Positions 9,039 to 17,157 are shown, counted from the first letter of the stretch. The stretch is 64,000 bases of DNA from Kangiella profundi (GCF_002838765.1 NZ_CP025120.1:2046001-2110000); one strand, 5' to 3'. Program-made: numbers and translations. The notes: a model not told the origin generated them from the sequence alone.

Positions 9039-9620
9039 TCATCCATCACAGCTTATATATGTCTTTTGTTCAATATAAAGACCATATTCATTTTCCCGAC
9101 CACTTAATCTCAAGCACTTACCAATATCAGAGTCGGAAATCATTCTTTTTGAAAGGAACAATGTATTACCTTTTGAAGTCTCCAGATTTTCAACTCTAAC
9201 TTTCCAAGTTGACCAGTTGAACTTATTATTATCTAGTTTATTAACTCTGACCTCAATGAAAGATTCATTATCAGCAAATAGTCTTAGTTGCCAGTGGTCG
9301 ATAGTCACGCTCATAAATCCAACAGAAAAAAGTATAACTGCAGGGCCAAAAATAATCGCCAAAACTGCTCCAATCTTTGTGTCAGCATGATTGAATATAT
9401 TTCTAAACCCTCTGACTCCATTATTTTGTTTTAAAAAAATATTTAAGTAAAGTAACGTAGCCAATATAAGTACAAGCGATAAACCAAAGTTAGACAAATG
9501 TAATCCTGGTGGCCCAAAACTATATATCGGCCAATTAAGTGTAAGTATAAGTGAAACGCACAAAGGAATGGTGCTACACATTACTACGATAAAAGAGACT
9601 CTTAAAAATTTATTTATCAA
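9039..9620 (-). CDS. Hypothetical membrane protein, AT-rich
   Basis: I do not recognise this 193-residue protein. Three hydrophobic segments are visible near residues 6-28, 44-63 and 83-105. A soluble C-terminal domain of about 85 residues follows and contains two cysteines (LGKCLRL-like and YISCDG segments). The base composition is clearly more AT-rich than the neighbours and the codon use differs, which suggests recent acquisition. It stands alone between marR and asnB. An AGGT-like ribosome site near the start is weak. The function is unknown. Confidence 0.6.
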   Translation of the reverse strand: MINKFLRVSFIVVMCSTIPLCVSLILTLNWPIYSFGPPGLHLSNFGLSLVLILATLLYLNIFLKQNNGVRGFRNIFNHADTKIGAVLAIIFGPAVILFSVGFMSVTIDHWQLRLFADNESFIEVRVNKLDNNKFNWSTWKVRVENLETSKGNTLFLSKRMISDSDIGKCLRLSGRENEYGLYIEQKTYISCDG

Positions 9621-9814
9621 ATCAATACCTCCACGGAGAAATTAGGCTTATTCTTATGACTTCTTGTTCATTTATCTCCCTCTGAATTTGAAAAAAAACA
9701 AGTTTTGGACACCCACTAACTTTTAGCAAAGATTACCAGACAATGGTTATCACCAATAGCTATTTATTCTGAACCAACCATTTCTCCTGTACTTTAATTT
9801 TTACGTTAGAAAAT

Positions 9815-9843
9815 AAAAAAGGCAGCTTAGAAGCTACCTTTTT
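9815..9843 (-). terminator. Intrinsic terminator of asnB (possibly bidirectional)
   Basis: Arms AGGCAGCTT (9820-9828) and AAGCTACCT (9831-9839) pair with one wobble. An A run lies on the left and a T run on the right, so it can work on both strands. It lies 27 bases beyond the asnB stop. Confidence 0.75.
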
Positions 9844-9869
9844 CAAATTTCACCAATTTCTTTTCGCCT

Positions 9870-11882
9870 TTAGGCAACCCAGCCTAACTCATGGGCTTTT
9901 GCAGCGGCCATTTTAGGCACATCATTTTCGATGAAGTGGTGATGCAGAAGTTGCACGCCAAGCACGTGGTTAAGGATGGCATCCATCTGTACTTTATCCT
10001 CTCGTGGTACGCTTGGATCATCATTTTTCCTGATCATATCCTGTAGCGCACCATAATCAATTAGGCCTGCTTCAGCGACTTTTTCTTCGCTGGCGAACTC
10101 TTCCATCAGTTCCATCAGGGCATTCCATTTTTTCTTATCGGTATGCGCTGGTGGTGCCATAAAAGCGAACTTCTGGCGTTTGTATAAAGTTTCTGGTAGT
10201 AGGCCTTTCATGGCTTCTTTTAGGACGTATTTCTCTACCGGGCCTTTGATTCGCATTTGTGGTGGAATATTTACCGCGTATGCCGCCAGATGATGATCAA
10301 GGAATGGTGGACGCGCTTCCATAGAGTTAGCCATATCCACACGGTCCCCGCCCCAGGTCAGAATTTGACCTTCTAACATGGTTTTAATCCAGACATATTG
10401 CGCTTTATCCAGAGGATGACGACCTTCTAACTGAGTTTCATCAAACTGTTCAGCCATCGCTGTGCCCGGATCATAATCACTGATATTGGCCTGATGATCT
10501 TTGCTCATTAATTGACGCGCGAATCCATCACAGCCCATCCAGTTTTGAATACAGGTTGGTGTAAAGCCTACTTTGGCATCAATCGCATCGGAGCGGAATG
10601 CTTCTCTCGGTAACATGGCGCCCTTGAACAGCTTGTTTGATTCGGCCAGAGTTGATTGCATTTCTTTGCGCAGATTTTCTGGCAGGTCATCCAGCCCGTA
10701 CAGGAACATGTCATTACGGAATGCAGGATAGCCAGCAAATAATTCATCACTACCCTCGCCCGTCAATACCACCTTGTAACCCTGCTCACGAACCTTCTGA
10801 CTCATCAATAGTTTTGCGACACCCAGAGTGTTGTAGATGGTTCGTTCTGTGTGCCAAATGGTTCGCTCGAAATGGTCATACAGATGTTCTGCTGAAAGCG
10901 GCAGAATAATTTGCTCTGCGCCCACCATTTCTGCCATTTCGCGGGCAATCGGTGTTTCATCATAATCGGCATCATCAAAGCCAATGGTAAAGGCTTTAAC
11001 TGGATCCTGACGCACTGACGCAGACAAGCCAATAATCGAACATGAATCGATACCGCCTGAAAGATAGGCTCCAACGGGAACGTCAGCATTGAGACGGTGT
11101 TGAACCGCTTCAAGCAAGTTCTCACGCACGCCATCGATGTATTCCTGTTCATCTTTTACATCCAGATGCGCTTCGGCTTGTGGGAAATCAATGTCCCAGT
11201 ATTTATGCTGAGAAATTTCCAGCTTTCCATTGCGACGTTGAATTTTAATCCAATGACCCGGAGGTACCTGATTAACGCCTTTAAACGCCGTTGAACCAGG
11301 AATCATCACCTGAATCAGTTGGTGGTATAGACCCTGCGAGTCAATCTCACGCTTAACTTCAGGATGTGCGAATAGCACCTTTAACTCAGAACCAAACACC
11401 ACGCCATGTTCTGTTTCTGTCCAGTACAAAGGTTTAATACCAAAACGATCACGCACCAGATACATGGTTTCTTCTTCGCGATCATAAATCGAGAAGGCAA
11501 ACTCACCGCGCAAGTTCTCAACGGTTTTTTCGATGCCATAGTGCGGATACATTTGCAGCACAATTTCAGAGTCGCTTTTGGTCTGATAACGTGCGCCCTG
11601 CGCCGTCATATCGGCACGAATACGCTGGAAGTCATAAAACTCACCGTTATGCACCATCATGTAACGCTGGTCATCACTGACAAGAGGCTGTCGCCCGCGT
11701 TCTTCATCCAGATCGATAATGGTCAGCCGCGCATGACTCAGGCCTACACCAACACCTTCTGGATTGTAATAACCGAAGTTATCAGGCCCTCGGTGATATT
11801 GAATGGCCGCCATGTTGACGAGTGTTTGTGCATCAATAGTTCGATCTTTGTCACGATGAATTACACCGGCAATACCGCACAT
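9870..11882 (-). CDS. asnB: Asparagine synthase (glutamine-hydrolysing), long AsnB form
   Basis: The enzyme transfers ammonia from glutamine to an AMP-activated carboxylate, classically aspartate. The N-terminal glutaminase domain begins with the catalytic Cys2 (MCGIAG) and contains RGPDNFG and HNGEFYDF. The synthetase domain has the PP-loop SGGIDS at residues 275-280 and the LTGEGSDELFAGYP motif. At 670 residues it is about 115 longer than E. coli AsnB (554), mostly in the C-terminal domain. AAGGAG precedes the ATG. It is the last gene of the symporter/carbamoyltransferase cluster, separated from the latter by 117 bases with a strong hairpin. In this context the amidated substrate could be something other than aspartate. 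Confidence 0.93.
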   Translation of the reverse strand: MCGIAGVIHRDKDRTIDAQTLVNMAAIQYHRGPDNFGYYNPEGVGVGLSHARLTIIDLDEERGRQPLVSDDQRYMMVHNGEFYDFQRIRADMTAQGARYQTKSDSEIVLQMYPHYGIEKTVENLRGEFAFSIYDREEETMYLVRDRFGIKPLYWTETEHGVVFGSELKVLFAHPEVKREIDSQGLYHQLIQVMIPGSTAFKGVNQVPPGHWIKIQRRNGKLEISQHKYWDIDFPQAEAHLDVKDEQEYIDGVRENLLEAVQHRLNADVPVGAYLSGGIDSCSIIGLSASVRQDPVKAFTIGFDDADYDETPIAREMAEMVGAEQIILPLSAEHLYDHFERTIWHTERTIYNTLGVAKLLMSQKVREQGYKVVLTGEGSDELFAGYPAFRNDMFLYGLDDLPENLRKEMQSTLAESNKLFKGAMLPREAFRSDAIDAKVGFTPTCIQNWMGCDGFARQLMSKDHQANISDYDPGTAMAEQFDETQLEGRHPLDKAQYVWIKTMLEGQILTWGGDRVDMANSMEARPPFLDHHLAAYAVNIPPQMRIKGPVEKYVLKEAMKGLLPETLYKRQKFAFMAPPAHTDKKKWNALMELMEEFASEEKVAEAGLIDYGALQDMIRKNDDPSVPREDKVQMDAILNHVLGVQLLHHHFIENDVPKMAAAKAHELGWVA

Positions 11883-11951
11883 ATAAAAATTCTCCTTGGA
11901 ATCTTATCTAAAAAATTTTTGAAATCAGGTTTAAACGCTTTTTCTAGTGGG

Positions 11952-11981
11952 ACAACCTCATTCTTGAGTCAATGAGGTTGT
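11952..11981. promoter_or_regulatory. Intercistronic hairpin between the carbamoyltransferase-like gene and asnB
   Basis: Perfect 11-base arms ACAACCTCATT and AATGAGGTTGT flank an eight-base loop, with a further CTAG/CTAG pairing outside an internal loop. No T run follows on either strand, so it is not a classical terminator. It may be an mRNA-processing or stabilising hairpin that sets asnB expression apart from the upstream genes. Confidence 0.5.
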
Positions 11982-11999
11982 GGCTAGAGACTATTTAAC

Positions 12000-13070
12000 C
12001 TATATAACATCCATCACCATTTCGGTTCTTTCCACCATGCAGGTTAGCAAGGCCATGCGCAGGAATACCGCACCGCGCGCCTGTGAAAAGTACCAGTTGT
12101 GAGGCGTTTCATCTAAATCAGTTGATAGCTCATCACCTCGCGCCAATGGGTGCAAAATGATGCCATCTTCTTTTAAAGGTGATTGAGCGTTTAATACAAA
12201 CTTATCACCATGCGATTCAAAGTCATCACCGACCCATGCAATCGCGTTAATATAAACCACATCCAGTTCAGGCAATTCCTTGTTTAAACGATTGGTTAAA
12301 CGTAGATTTAAACCTGCTTCTTCAAGCTGTTCTCTTTGTCCTTCTGTGAAAATATCATCATCGGTCTTGTCATGAATAATGACAACTTCTTCAAAGATTT
12401 CAGGGAACAATGAAAAGATTTTTAACAGGCTTCGAACTGTTCTCATGTAATTTGGTAAACCGACAATACCAACACGAATTTTCTGTGGGTTGTCTTTCAA
12501 CAATTCAGGACGCCATTTAAATATAGTATATAGATCCGCCATGGCCTGAGTTGGGTGCTCATCGGTTCCGTTACCGGCATTGATAATCGGAATGCGTAAA
12601 GTCGATGTCATTTCTTTTACCGAGTCTTCATTTGACTCACGTAGCACCACACAGTCGCCATAGTTGTTAAACATCTCACCAATGTCAGCCAGTGATTCGC
12701 CTTTAGCGATACCGGTAGTTGAGCGGTCAGTGATGGACATAATGTCACCACCCAAGCGATGCCAGGCACTTTCAAAAGACAAACGCGTACGCGTACTGGG
12801 CTCATAAAAAGCACTGATTAAAATCTTACCTTTTAATGGCGTATTAAAGCGCTTCGGGTTGCTTTCATATTTACTGGCCAAACGAAACAGTTGCAGAATA
12901 GTTTGGCGATCAAATTGGTCGCAGCTAATGATGTGTTGATTCGCTAACTTAACAAGCGCATCACCATCTTCTTGAATCGTTTTCAATAATGCTTTGGGGT
13001 GTGCATCACCAAAGACATCAGGTTTTGCTCTGGAAAATACCAGATCTTCATCTTTCAATTGGTCTACCAT
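12000..13070 (-). CDS. Aspartate carbamoyltransferase-like enzyme with altered amine-binding site
   Basis: The fold and the carbamoyl-phosphate site are those of PyrB: S92-T93-R94-T95 (YEPSTRTRLSFE), R144 in VVLRES, H172 and Q175 in DEHPTQ, and R210 in MRTVRSL. However, the segment that in E. coli PyrB reads TRVQKER and supplies Arg229 and Gln231 for aspartate binding is here NAIAWVG, putting Ala276 and Ala278 at those positions. HPLPR is HPLAR. It also has about 40 extra N-terminal residues (356 against about 310). The carbamoyl-phosphate chemistry is probably kept while the second substrate differs. Its ATG overlaps the stop codon of the 40-residue membrane protein upstream, so the two are coupled. 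A standard pyrB probably exists elsewhere; I cannot see it. Confidence 0.85.
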   Translation of the reverse strand: MVDQLKDEDLVFSRAKPDVFGDAHPKALLKTIQEDGDALVKLANQHIISCDQFDRQTILQLFRLASKYESNPKRFNTPLKGKILISAFYEPSTRTRLSFESAWHRLGGDIMSITDRSTTGIAKGESLADIGEMFNNYGDCVVLRESNEDSVKEMTSTLRIPIINAGNGTDEHPTQAMADLYTIFKWRPELLKDNPQKIRVGIVGLPNYMRTVRSLLKIFSLFPEIFEEVVIIHDKTDDDIFTEGQREQLEEAGLNLRLTNRLNKELPELDVVYINAIAWVGDDFESHGDKFVLNAQSPLKEDGIILHPLARGDELSTDLDETPHNWYFSQARGAVFLRMALLTCMVERTEMVMDVI

Positions 13071-13186
13071 AATTGGTCCTTTAACCAGTCTCTTACGAGT
13101 AACACTATGAGGATGATTGGCGACAGACAGGTCACTGCCATCGCCGCGAGAATTAAAAATTGGAGCGCATCAAAAGACATTAGCAT
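13064..13186 (-). CDS. 40-residue single-helix membrane protein, probable symporter accessory subunit
   Basis: This frame encodes 40 residues starting MLMSFDALQF, with one hydrophobic helix (about 9-31) followed by a charged tail RDWLKDQLW. It begins one base after the symporter's TAA, with GGAG at the end of that gene as its ribosome site. Its TAG lies inside the start of the carbamoyltransferase-like gene (ATGGTAG). Such tight coupling on both sides argues strongly that it is translated. Several sodium/solute symporters have tiny partner proteins, so an accessory subunit is the likeliest role. I do not recognise the exact family. Confidence 0.72.
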   Translation of the reverse strand: MLMSFDALQFLILAAMAVTCLSPIILIVLLVRDWLKDQLW

Positions 13187-13187
13187 G

Positions 13188-14609
13188 TTACTTCTCCATA
13201 TTTGCTAAACGGTTCCAGTCAAACTGATCGTCTTTGAGCATCAGTCCCAGCATACAAACAATAAATGACACACAGCAACTGATTAATGCACCGACGTAAA
13301 AGCCAATGCTGAAATAGCCAATCAGTCCACAAGTTGTGCCTAATGCCATGGCTGCTCCGGCAAATTTACCAGACAGTCTTTGCTGATAAAGTCCTAACAC
13401 AATCGGCCAGATAGCACTTGCCACAAATGCACCTGCCAGATTCAGAACTTCACCTAAAGTCCCTGCTCTTGGCAAACAGATGAGCCATGTTGCAAAACCC
13501 AGCATCAAAATTACGTGACGACCGACTTTTTCCAGTTTTTTATTATCGGCCTGCTTGTTGATAAATCCTTTGTAGATATCTTTGGTGATCAAGTCGCTGG
13601 TTGCAGCCAATAAAGAATCAAGGCTCGAAGCTAGCGCAGAAAAGACCACAATGAACACGAAAATTGCACCGACTGAACCTAGTAGTTTCGCTGCCACCAT
13701 TGGCCCAACCATATCCGCTTCTGCTGGATAAATGCCTAGCGCAGGAGCTGCCAAAGCAATGAAGCCTGTGACAATCGGAATAGGCAACCATAATAAACCG
13801 GCCAACAGATAAGCGCGTTTACCGATTCCTTGACGGAAAGCCAAGGCTCGAGACCACCAGACATTTGAATGGAAAATCTCACCAATACCAAAGAAGATAT
13901 TGTTAAACAAAAACATGATGGCCGCAGGGAATAATAAGTTCAGCAGTTGCGGATGTTCCTCTTTCGCTGACTCATAAACAGTATCCAGGCCAACCGTTTG
14001 GTAGCAGACATAACCAATGATCAATACACCAAATAGGATGATCAGAGTTTGCACATAGTCAGTGGCAATAACCGCTCTGAGTCCACCCAGCAAGGTGTAT
14101 CCGACACAGATGATTAATATCGCTGTCATACCGAGGTGATAGCTAAGACCACTCAAGGTGGATAGCAAAACACCACCGGCCATGCCAAGACTGACCAGCC
14201 AGCCAAGGGCATAACAAAAGGATACGATGAGAAAGATGATCCAGGCGACTTTACCGTAACGCACCCGAATGAAGTCACCACAGGTGTAGCCCTGCGGCAT
14301 CAGCTCTTTAATACGTTTCGCCATCGGCGCGAATAGGATCAAGCCCAGAGCAGCCATTGAATAACCGACCATGCCCCAGATACCAAACTGATAGGTCAAC
14401 TGTGGTGCTACTAAAGTCGTATTACTGGTGATCCAGGTGGCCATTGCCGTTGCCGAAGCAAAAGCGAAACCCACATTACGTCCGGCCAGCATGAAGTCAT
14501 CCAGGTCTTTATTTTTTCGGCCTAACCACCAACCGAAAAAGATCCAGATCACACCAAAAGCCACCAACAGGCTTGCTGCCATCGTTATTGAAATAGGATT
14601 AAAGTCCAT
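13188..14609 (-). CDS. Sodium/solute symporter family (SSS) protein, Dur3-like
   Basis: The 473-residue inner-membrane protein has about 13 hydrophobic segments and the SSS signature region. The N-terminal third, with TWITSNTTLVAPQLTYQFG, then PMAKRIKELMPQGYTCGDFIRVRYGKVAW read in two parts, resembles Dur3-type urea and ureide transporters, including the RYG motif and the sodium-site ALASSLDSLLAATSDL segment. The substrate is not proved. The gene starts three bases after the stop of the upstream 178-frame membrane protein and ends one base before the 40-residue protein, so it sits in the middle of a tightly packed operon. With a carbamoyltransferase and AsnB downstream, a nitrogen-rich substrate such as a ureido compound is plausible. 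Confidence 0.88.
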   Translation of the reverse strand: MDFNPISITMAASLLVAFGVIWIFFGWWLGRKNKDLDDFMLAGRNVGFAFASATAMATWITSNTTLVAPQLTYQFGIWGMVGYSMAALGLILFAPMAKRIKELMPQGYTCGDFIRVRYGKVAWIIFLIVSFCYALGWLVSLGMAGGVLLSTLSGLSYHLGMTAILIICVGYTLLGGLRAVIATDYVQTLIILFGVLIIGYVCYQTVGLDTVYESAKEEHPQLLNLLFPAAIMFLFNNIFFGIGEIFHSNVWWSRALAFRQGIGKRAYLLAGLLWLPIPIVTGFIALAAPALGIYPAEADMVGPMVAAKLLGSVGAIFVFIVVFSALASSLDSLLAATSDLITKDIYKGFINKQADNKKLEKVGRHVILMLGFATWLICLPRAGTLGEVLNLAGAFVASAIWPIVLGLYQQRLSGKFAGAAMALGTTCGLIGYFSIGFYVGALISCCVSFIVCMLGLMLKDDQFDWNRLANMEK

Positions 14610-14612
14610 GAG

Positions 14613-15116
14613 TTAGTCTTCTGTTGAAGTTTCTTTTGTGCGAAAGGCTCTAGAAATCATGTAACCAATGAGAATGGCGAACATCACCGCGCCAATACCA
14701 AAAACCAACCATACGCGCTCAAGGGGATGGTGCTCTACGGTAACTGTGGCTACATTACTTAAGACGTTCTGCTGTTCATCCAGCAGACGAAGGAAGTAGG
14801 TTCCATCATCGTACCCCGTCAGATGAATCTTGTTCTGATAGGTAATATCCAGACGTTGCAACTCAGGCGAAAAGCCTTCGTTGGTTGCCAATTGAAGATA
14901 TTTGGGAGCTTGGTAAGCAGAGTCAGTCAAGACTTGCTCGTCTTCACTTTGATTTGTAGTCAAACTATTCCATTCAACACTAAAGTAACCGGCGTTAGAA
15001 CTTTGCTCTTGTGGCATCAGCTCAAACTCGCAAGCACTTCCTTCGCAACCCGAAGAAATTGCTGCGCTACTGAATGTAACAATGGAAAAAATGACCGCAA
15101 TCAGGTGTAAGGCCAT
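14613..15116 (-). CDS. Secreted-domain membrane protein of the symporter operon (unknown function)
   Basis: I chose the ATG at 15116, giving 167 residues, because it begins a clean signal peptide (MALHLIAVIFSIVTFSSAA); a GTG 33 bases further upstream is also open. A periplasmic domain of about 100 residues follows, with a CEGSACEF cysteine pair near its start and a beta-rich pattern resembling a fibronectin type III or Ig-like fold (VEWNSL, YQNKIHLTGYDDGTYFLRLLD). A single transmembrane helix lies near the end, with a short cytosolic tail. It is the first gene of the operon and ends three bases before the symporter start. I do not recognise its family; it could be a substrate-recognition partner of the symporter. 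Confidence 0.68.
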   Translation of the reverse strand: MALHLIAVIFSIVTFSSAAISSGCEGSACEFELMPQEQSSNAGYFSVEWNSLTTNQSEDEQVLTDSAYQAPKYLQLATNEGFSPELQRLDITYQNKIHLTGYDDGTYFLRLLDEQQNVLSNVATVTVEHHPLERVWLVFGIGAVMFAILIGYMISRAFRTKETSTED

Positions 15117-15260
15117 AAAAGTTATGCTGTCTTTGCAAAGACAAGCCACTTTAGCAAAGCTTTGTATTCAAATCAAATTGGCTGACTAAAGATTAATCAC
15201 TTACAATAACCTACAGTAATTTGCTAGGGTATAAGCAATAATTCAAAAGGAGGATGGCTT

Positions 15261-16520
15261 ATCTATTCCGTAAATATTGAACGAATTGAAAAAGACTTAT
15301 ATGAGCTAGCCAACTTTGGTTTTAATCCAAAAGATAAAGGCATCTACCGCCAAGGTCTTACCGAGGTGGACATGCAGGCTCGTCGCTGGGTCATGCAACA
15401 GTTCGAGGCTAACGGCCTGACAACTCATATGGATGGTGTCGGCAATGTTTGTGGCCGATTAGGTGACCCCGACAAACCCGCCATTATCATTGCCTCGCAC
15501 CTCGACTCAGTACCAGCAGGTGGTATGTTTGATGGTACTCTGGGCGTTATGGCAGGCTTGGAGTGCATTCGCGTACTTAGGGAAAATAATATCGAACCCA
15601 AGCATCCCATCGAAATCATAGGCACCAGTGAAGAAGAAGGTCGCTTTGGCGGCATGCTGGGTGCCCAGGCCTTAAGTGGTAATCTCAATTTTCAATGGCT
15701 GGAGTCTGCTCGCGATCCCAAAGGTGAGTTTCTAAAAGATGCGATGCAACAGTGTGGACTGGATATTCATGATGCGCTGCATTGTCGACGCGACCCCGGC
15801 AGTATCAAGGCCTTTCTCGAGTTGCATATCGAGCAGGGACCCGTGCTCGAAAAACAACAGAAAACCATAGGCGTTGTTGACGGCATATCCGGCGTATTTA
15901 AATGGCTGGTCAAACTTAAAGGTAAAGCCGACCATGCCGGTACTGCACCGATGGATATGCGCAGTGATGCCTTTATGGGTGTCGCCGATTTTGCCCATGA
16001 GATCAGCCGCATCATTGATGAGGAAGGCACCGATAAAACCCGCCTGACCATTGGCCGTGTAGATTTAAAGCCCGGTTATGCACACACCATTCCCGGTGAA
16101 GCGCACTTTACATTGGTCGGTCGTGACATGAGTGAAGAAGTCATGCAGCAAGTTGCTAACAGCTGTGGCAAGGTGCTCTCCTCTATCGCCCGCAAGCATA
16201 AGTTACGCTTTGAGTACGAGCAGATGAGCTGGCTGGAACCAAAATATTTCAGTCCCAAACTGGTGAATTTGATAGAGGAAAAGGCAAAAGAGTTGGGCTA
16301 TAGCCATTTACGAATGCCCAGTGGCGCCGGTCATGATATCCAGTTCTTTACTGACATTACTCCAACTGGACTTATTTTTATTCCCAGCGTTGGCGGCGTC
16401 AGTCACGCACCGGATGAATGGTCGCATTGGCAGGATGTCGAGCAAGGCTCTAACTTATTGTTAGCAACTTTATTGGAGTTATGCCAGGAAACCGATGACG
16501 GAAAACTGGCACTCAGCTAA
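15261..16520 (+). CDS. M20-family Zn-dependent carbamoyl-amidohydrolase (allantoate amidohydrolase / N-carbamoyl-amino-acid hydrolase type)
   Basis: The metal-site motifs are those of AllC/HyuC enzymes: SHLDSVPAGGMFDGTLG, GTSEEEGRFGG, LELHIEQGPVLE, HAGTAPMDMR, SGAGHD and GVSHAPDEW. These enzymes split ureido groups to ammonia, CO2 and an amine. The first standard start codon in frame is the GTG at 15366, but the 35 codons before it (15261 on) encode SVNIERIEKDLYELANFGFN, as expected at the N-terminus of the family, and give the usual total of about 419 residues. A strong AAGGAGG at 15247-15253 sits seven bases before ATC at 15261. The only ATG (15254) is out of frame and ends after eight codons. 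Either a non-standard start or a one-base frameshift is needed. Confidence 0.85.
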   Translation: MYSVNIERIEKDLYELANFGFNPKDKGIYRQGLTEVDMQARRWVMQQFEANGLTTHMDGVGNVCGRLGDPDKPAIIIASHLDSVPAGGMFDGTLGVMAGLECIRVLRENNIEPKHPIEIIGTSEEEGRFGGMLGAQALSGNLNFQWLESARDPKGEFLKDAMQQCGLDIHDALHCRRDPGSIKAFLELHIEQGPVLEKQQKTIGVVDGISGVFKWLVKLKGKADHAGTAPMDMRSDAFMGVADFAHEISRIIDEEGTDKTRLTIGRVDLKPGYAHTIPGEAHFTLVGRDMSEEVMQQVANSCGKVLSSIARKHKLRFEYEQMSWLEPKYFSPKLVNLIEEKAKELGYSHLRMPSGAGHDIQFFTDITPTGLIFIPSVGGVSHAPDEWSHWQDVEQGSNLLLATLLELCQETDDGKLALS

Positions 16521-16542
16521 ACTTCTTTTGCTAACAGCCAAT

Positions 16543-16576
16543 AAAAAAGCAGTAGCCAACGACTACTGCTTTTTTT
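16543..16576. terminator. Bidirectional intrinsic terminator between the M20 gene and ibpA
   Basis: The stem pairs AGCAGTAG with CTACTGCT around CCAACGA, flanked by A6 on the left and T7 on the right. It serves the plus-strand M20 gene and can also stop ibpA transcripts from the other side. Confidence 0.88.
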
Positions 16577-16637
16577 ATGACTAACGGTTTATTGATTCTG
16601 TTTGCTGCTTACCAATACAGCAAGCGAACTGTTTTGA

Positions 16638-17129
16638 TTACGCTGCCTGTTCAGACTCCTTTTTATGCTCAAGGACTCTGTCCGACTTTTTGTCTGAACT
16701 GGCTTCTGAAGTACCAATCTCGATGGTACGAGGTTTCATGGCTTCAGGGATTTCCTGCTTCAGGTTAATGGTTAATAAACCGTTGTTCAGATCAGCTGAT
16801 ACGACTTCTACGTGATCAGCTAAATTAAATTTACGTTCAAAGGCACGATAAGCTATGCCTTGATGCAAGAACTTGCGTTCTTCTTCGGTTTTTTCTTTAC
16901 GTCCACGAACTGTTAGAACACCTTTCTCAACCTGGATGTCCAGTTCATGGCGACCGAAACCAGCAACAGCTATGGTTACGGCGTATTTATTTTCATCAAG
17001 AACTTCGATGTCATAGGGTGGGTAACCGTTAGAAGATTGTTCGCCTCGCAATGTGCTATCCAGTAAAGATGCCATACGATCGAAGCCAACACTACTACGG
17101 TACAATGGACTTAAGTCAATTCTATTCAT
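16638..17129 (-). CDS. ibpA: Small heat-shock protein IbpA/Hsp20
   Basis: IbpA-type holdases bind unfolded proteins in the cytosol during heat stress. The N-terminal MNRIDLSPLYRSSVGFDRM is nearly that of E. coli IbpA. The alpha-crystallin domain spans about 38-125, with AGFGRHELDIQVEKGVLTV and the conserved GLLTINL, and a C-terminal IEI-type motif follows. A lysine/glutamate-rich tail of about 25 residues is longer than in E. coli. I start at 17129 because GGAGG lies eight bases upstream; the frame extends eight codons further. A sigma-32 promoter and a ROSE-like thermometer lie upstream. Confidence 0.95.
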   Translation of the reverse strand: MNRIDLSPLYRSSVGFDRMASLLDSTLRGEQSSNGYPPYDIEVLDENKYAVTIAVAGFGRHELDIQVEKGVLTVRGRKEKTEEERKFLHQGIAYRAFERKFNLADHVEVVSADLNNGLLTINLKQEIPEAMKPRTIEIGTSEASSDKKSDRVLEHKKESEQAA

Positions 17130-17132
17130 AAT

Positions 17133-17157
17133 CATATCCTCCAATAGAAGCAATATA
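17133..17157 (-). promoter_or_regulatory. ROSE-like RNA thermometer hairpin covering the ibpA ribosome site
   Basis: In the minus-strand leader, TATATTGCTTC pairs with GGAGGATATG around the loop UAUU. The ROSE hallmark UUGCU is present, with its G (17151) bulged. The pairs are C17150-G17139, U17149-A17140, U17148-G17141 and C17147-G17142 above the bulge and six A-U or G-U pairs below. The whole GGAGG is sequestered. A second leader hairpin lies upstream, with CTAA/TTAG outside TCTC/GAGA and a bulged G. These features match ROSE elements of other ibpA genes. Confidence 0.8.

Noticed and set aside
11406..11975. Plus-strand 189-residue frame inside asnB
   Set aside because: It is antisense to highly conserved glutaminase-domain sequence and has no ribosome site.
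16577..16768. Plus-strand frame over the end of ibpA
   Set aside because: It is antisense to conserved IbpA sequence and encodes nothing recognisable.
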